A DNA stretch of 14,173 bases, from contig JAQUXV010000028.1 of assembly GCA_028692205.1 (NCBI GenBank), forward strand, positions 1 through 14,173, in the 5' to 3' direction. Below, one piece after another: positions 13,924 to 14,173 of this stretch. Position numbers and translations under genes: made by a program. How positions within the stretch are numbered: the stretch's first letter is position 1; every line of letters begins with the position of its first letter. The notes beneath the pieces were generated by a model. It was not told the DNA's origin and did no database searches. It worked only from the letters and a program-made list of their open reading frames with translations. The stretch comes from Eubacteriales bacterium (lineage in GTDB: Bacteria; Bacillota_A; Clostridia; Christensenellales; Aristaeellaceae).

Positions 13924-14173
13924 TCCCTGTGCTCCTCCCTGTCCATCACAGCCAGCATAGCTTTCACCACGTCGGGGTCAAACTGCGTGCCCCTGCCGCG
14001 TTGAAGTTCCTCCCGCGCCTGTACTAGCGATATGCTGCTGCGGTACGGACGGTCGCTGGTCATGGCGTCGTAGGCGTCAGCCACAGCCAAAATCCGTGTG
14101 GACAGCCGCAGTTCGGCTGCAAAGCGCCCGTCCGGATACCCTTTCCCATCATAACGCTCGTGGTGGCTGCGAA
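13920..14173 (-). CDS. HD-GYP domain protein, C-terminal part (partial at window edge)
   Basis: The last 83 residues of a protein whose start lies beyond the right edge. The sequence SHHERYDGKGYPDG is the HD-GYP hallmark, followed by LSTRILAVADAYDAMTSDRPYR and GTQFDPDVV, all diagnostic of this family. Family knowledge: HD-GYP proteins are metal-dependent phosphodiesterases that hydrolyse cyclic di-GMP, often with N-terminal sensory or membrane domains. The upstream HD metal ligands are outside the window, so activity cannot be judged. One oddity is RFAAELRL, where the family usually has GxxIPLxAR, so the loop is slightly divergent. The stop overlaps the start of the DUF5317 gene by ATGA, marking a two-gene operon. 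The frame has no start codon inside the window. Confidence 0.92.
   Translation of the reverse strand, partial: RSHHERYDGKGYPDGRFAAELRLSTRILAVADAYDAMTSDRPYRSSISLVQAREELQRGRGTQFDPDVVKAMLAVMDREEHRE

Noticed and set aside
1..14173. CRISPR arrays, tRNA or rRNA genes, integrases or complete insertion sequences
   Set aside because: No regularly spaced direct repeats, no tRNA- or rRNA-like sequence and no transposase or integrase motifs were found when reading both strands.

Overview
The window looks like a chromosome segment of a Bacillota (Firmicutes), most likely a Clostridia-type anaerobe of moderate GC. The evidence is strong AGGAGG-type ribosome binding sites, an L-ribulokinase of the Bacillus type, a two-subunit transketolase, a ROK repressor, a bacterial EgsA/AraM glycerol-1-phosphate dehydrogenase, and a DUF5317 membrane protein next to an HD-GYP protein. 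I assign no genus. The sugar-binding protein has an ordinary Sec signal peptide with no lipobox cysteine, which is unusual for a monoderm Firmicute and hints at an unusual envelope or a lineage that exports soluble binding proteins.

Layout. Positions 1-434 hold the end of a MalK/UgpC-type ABC ATPase, followed after 1 nt by a multi-pass membrane protein (436-1008). A small membrane protein (1005-1283, minus) converges on it. egsA (1419-2771, plus) stands alone. Positions 2772-3206 are non-coding and hold a terminator-like hairpin between convergent genes.

The core is an eight-gene minus-strand array read from about 12,570 down to 3207: ROK repressor, L-ribulokinase (araB), transketolase N-terminal subunit, transketolase C-terminal subunit, sugar-binding protein, two-domain sugar ABC ATPase, permease, and a DeoC-type aldolase. 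Five of the seven junctions are overlapping or within 2 nt. The other three gaps in the array carry RNA hairpins: a possible attenuator between regulator and kinase, a structured leader before the binding protein, and a perfect 20-bp stem after it. A consensus sigma-A promoter (TTGACA-17-TATAAT) lies upstream of the ROK gene, flanked by repeated AGTTCA-type elements that may be its operators.

How the genes may work together (inference): the RbsABC-type importer brings in a pentose or related polyol/ketose, the kinase phosphorylates a ketopentose, and transketolase feeds the product into central metabolism. The aldolase cleaves a phosphorylated or deoxy intermediate. No sugar isomerase (AraA-like) or 4-epimerase (AraD-like) lies in the window, and the aldolase has an altered phosphate-binding loop, so the true substrate is open.

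Positions 12,661-13,377 have no supportable gene but hold two strong inverted repeats, including a 52-nt near-perfect hairpin. The window ends with a DUF5317 membrane protein coupled to the C-terminal end of an HD-GYP (cyclic-di-GMP phosphodiesterase-type) protein.
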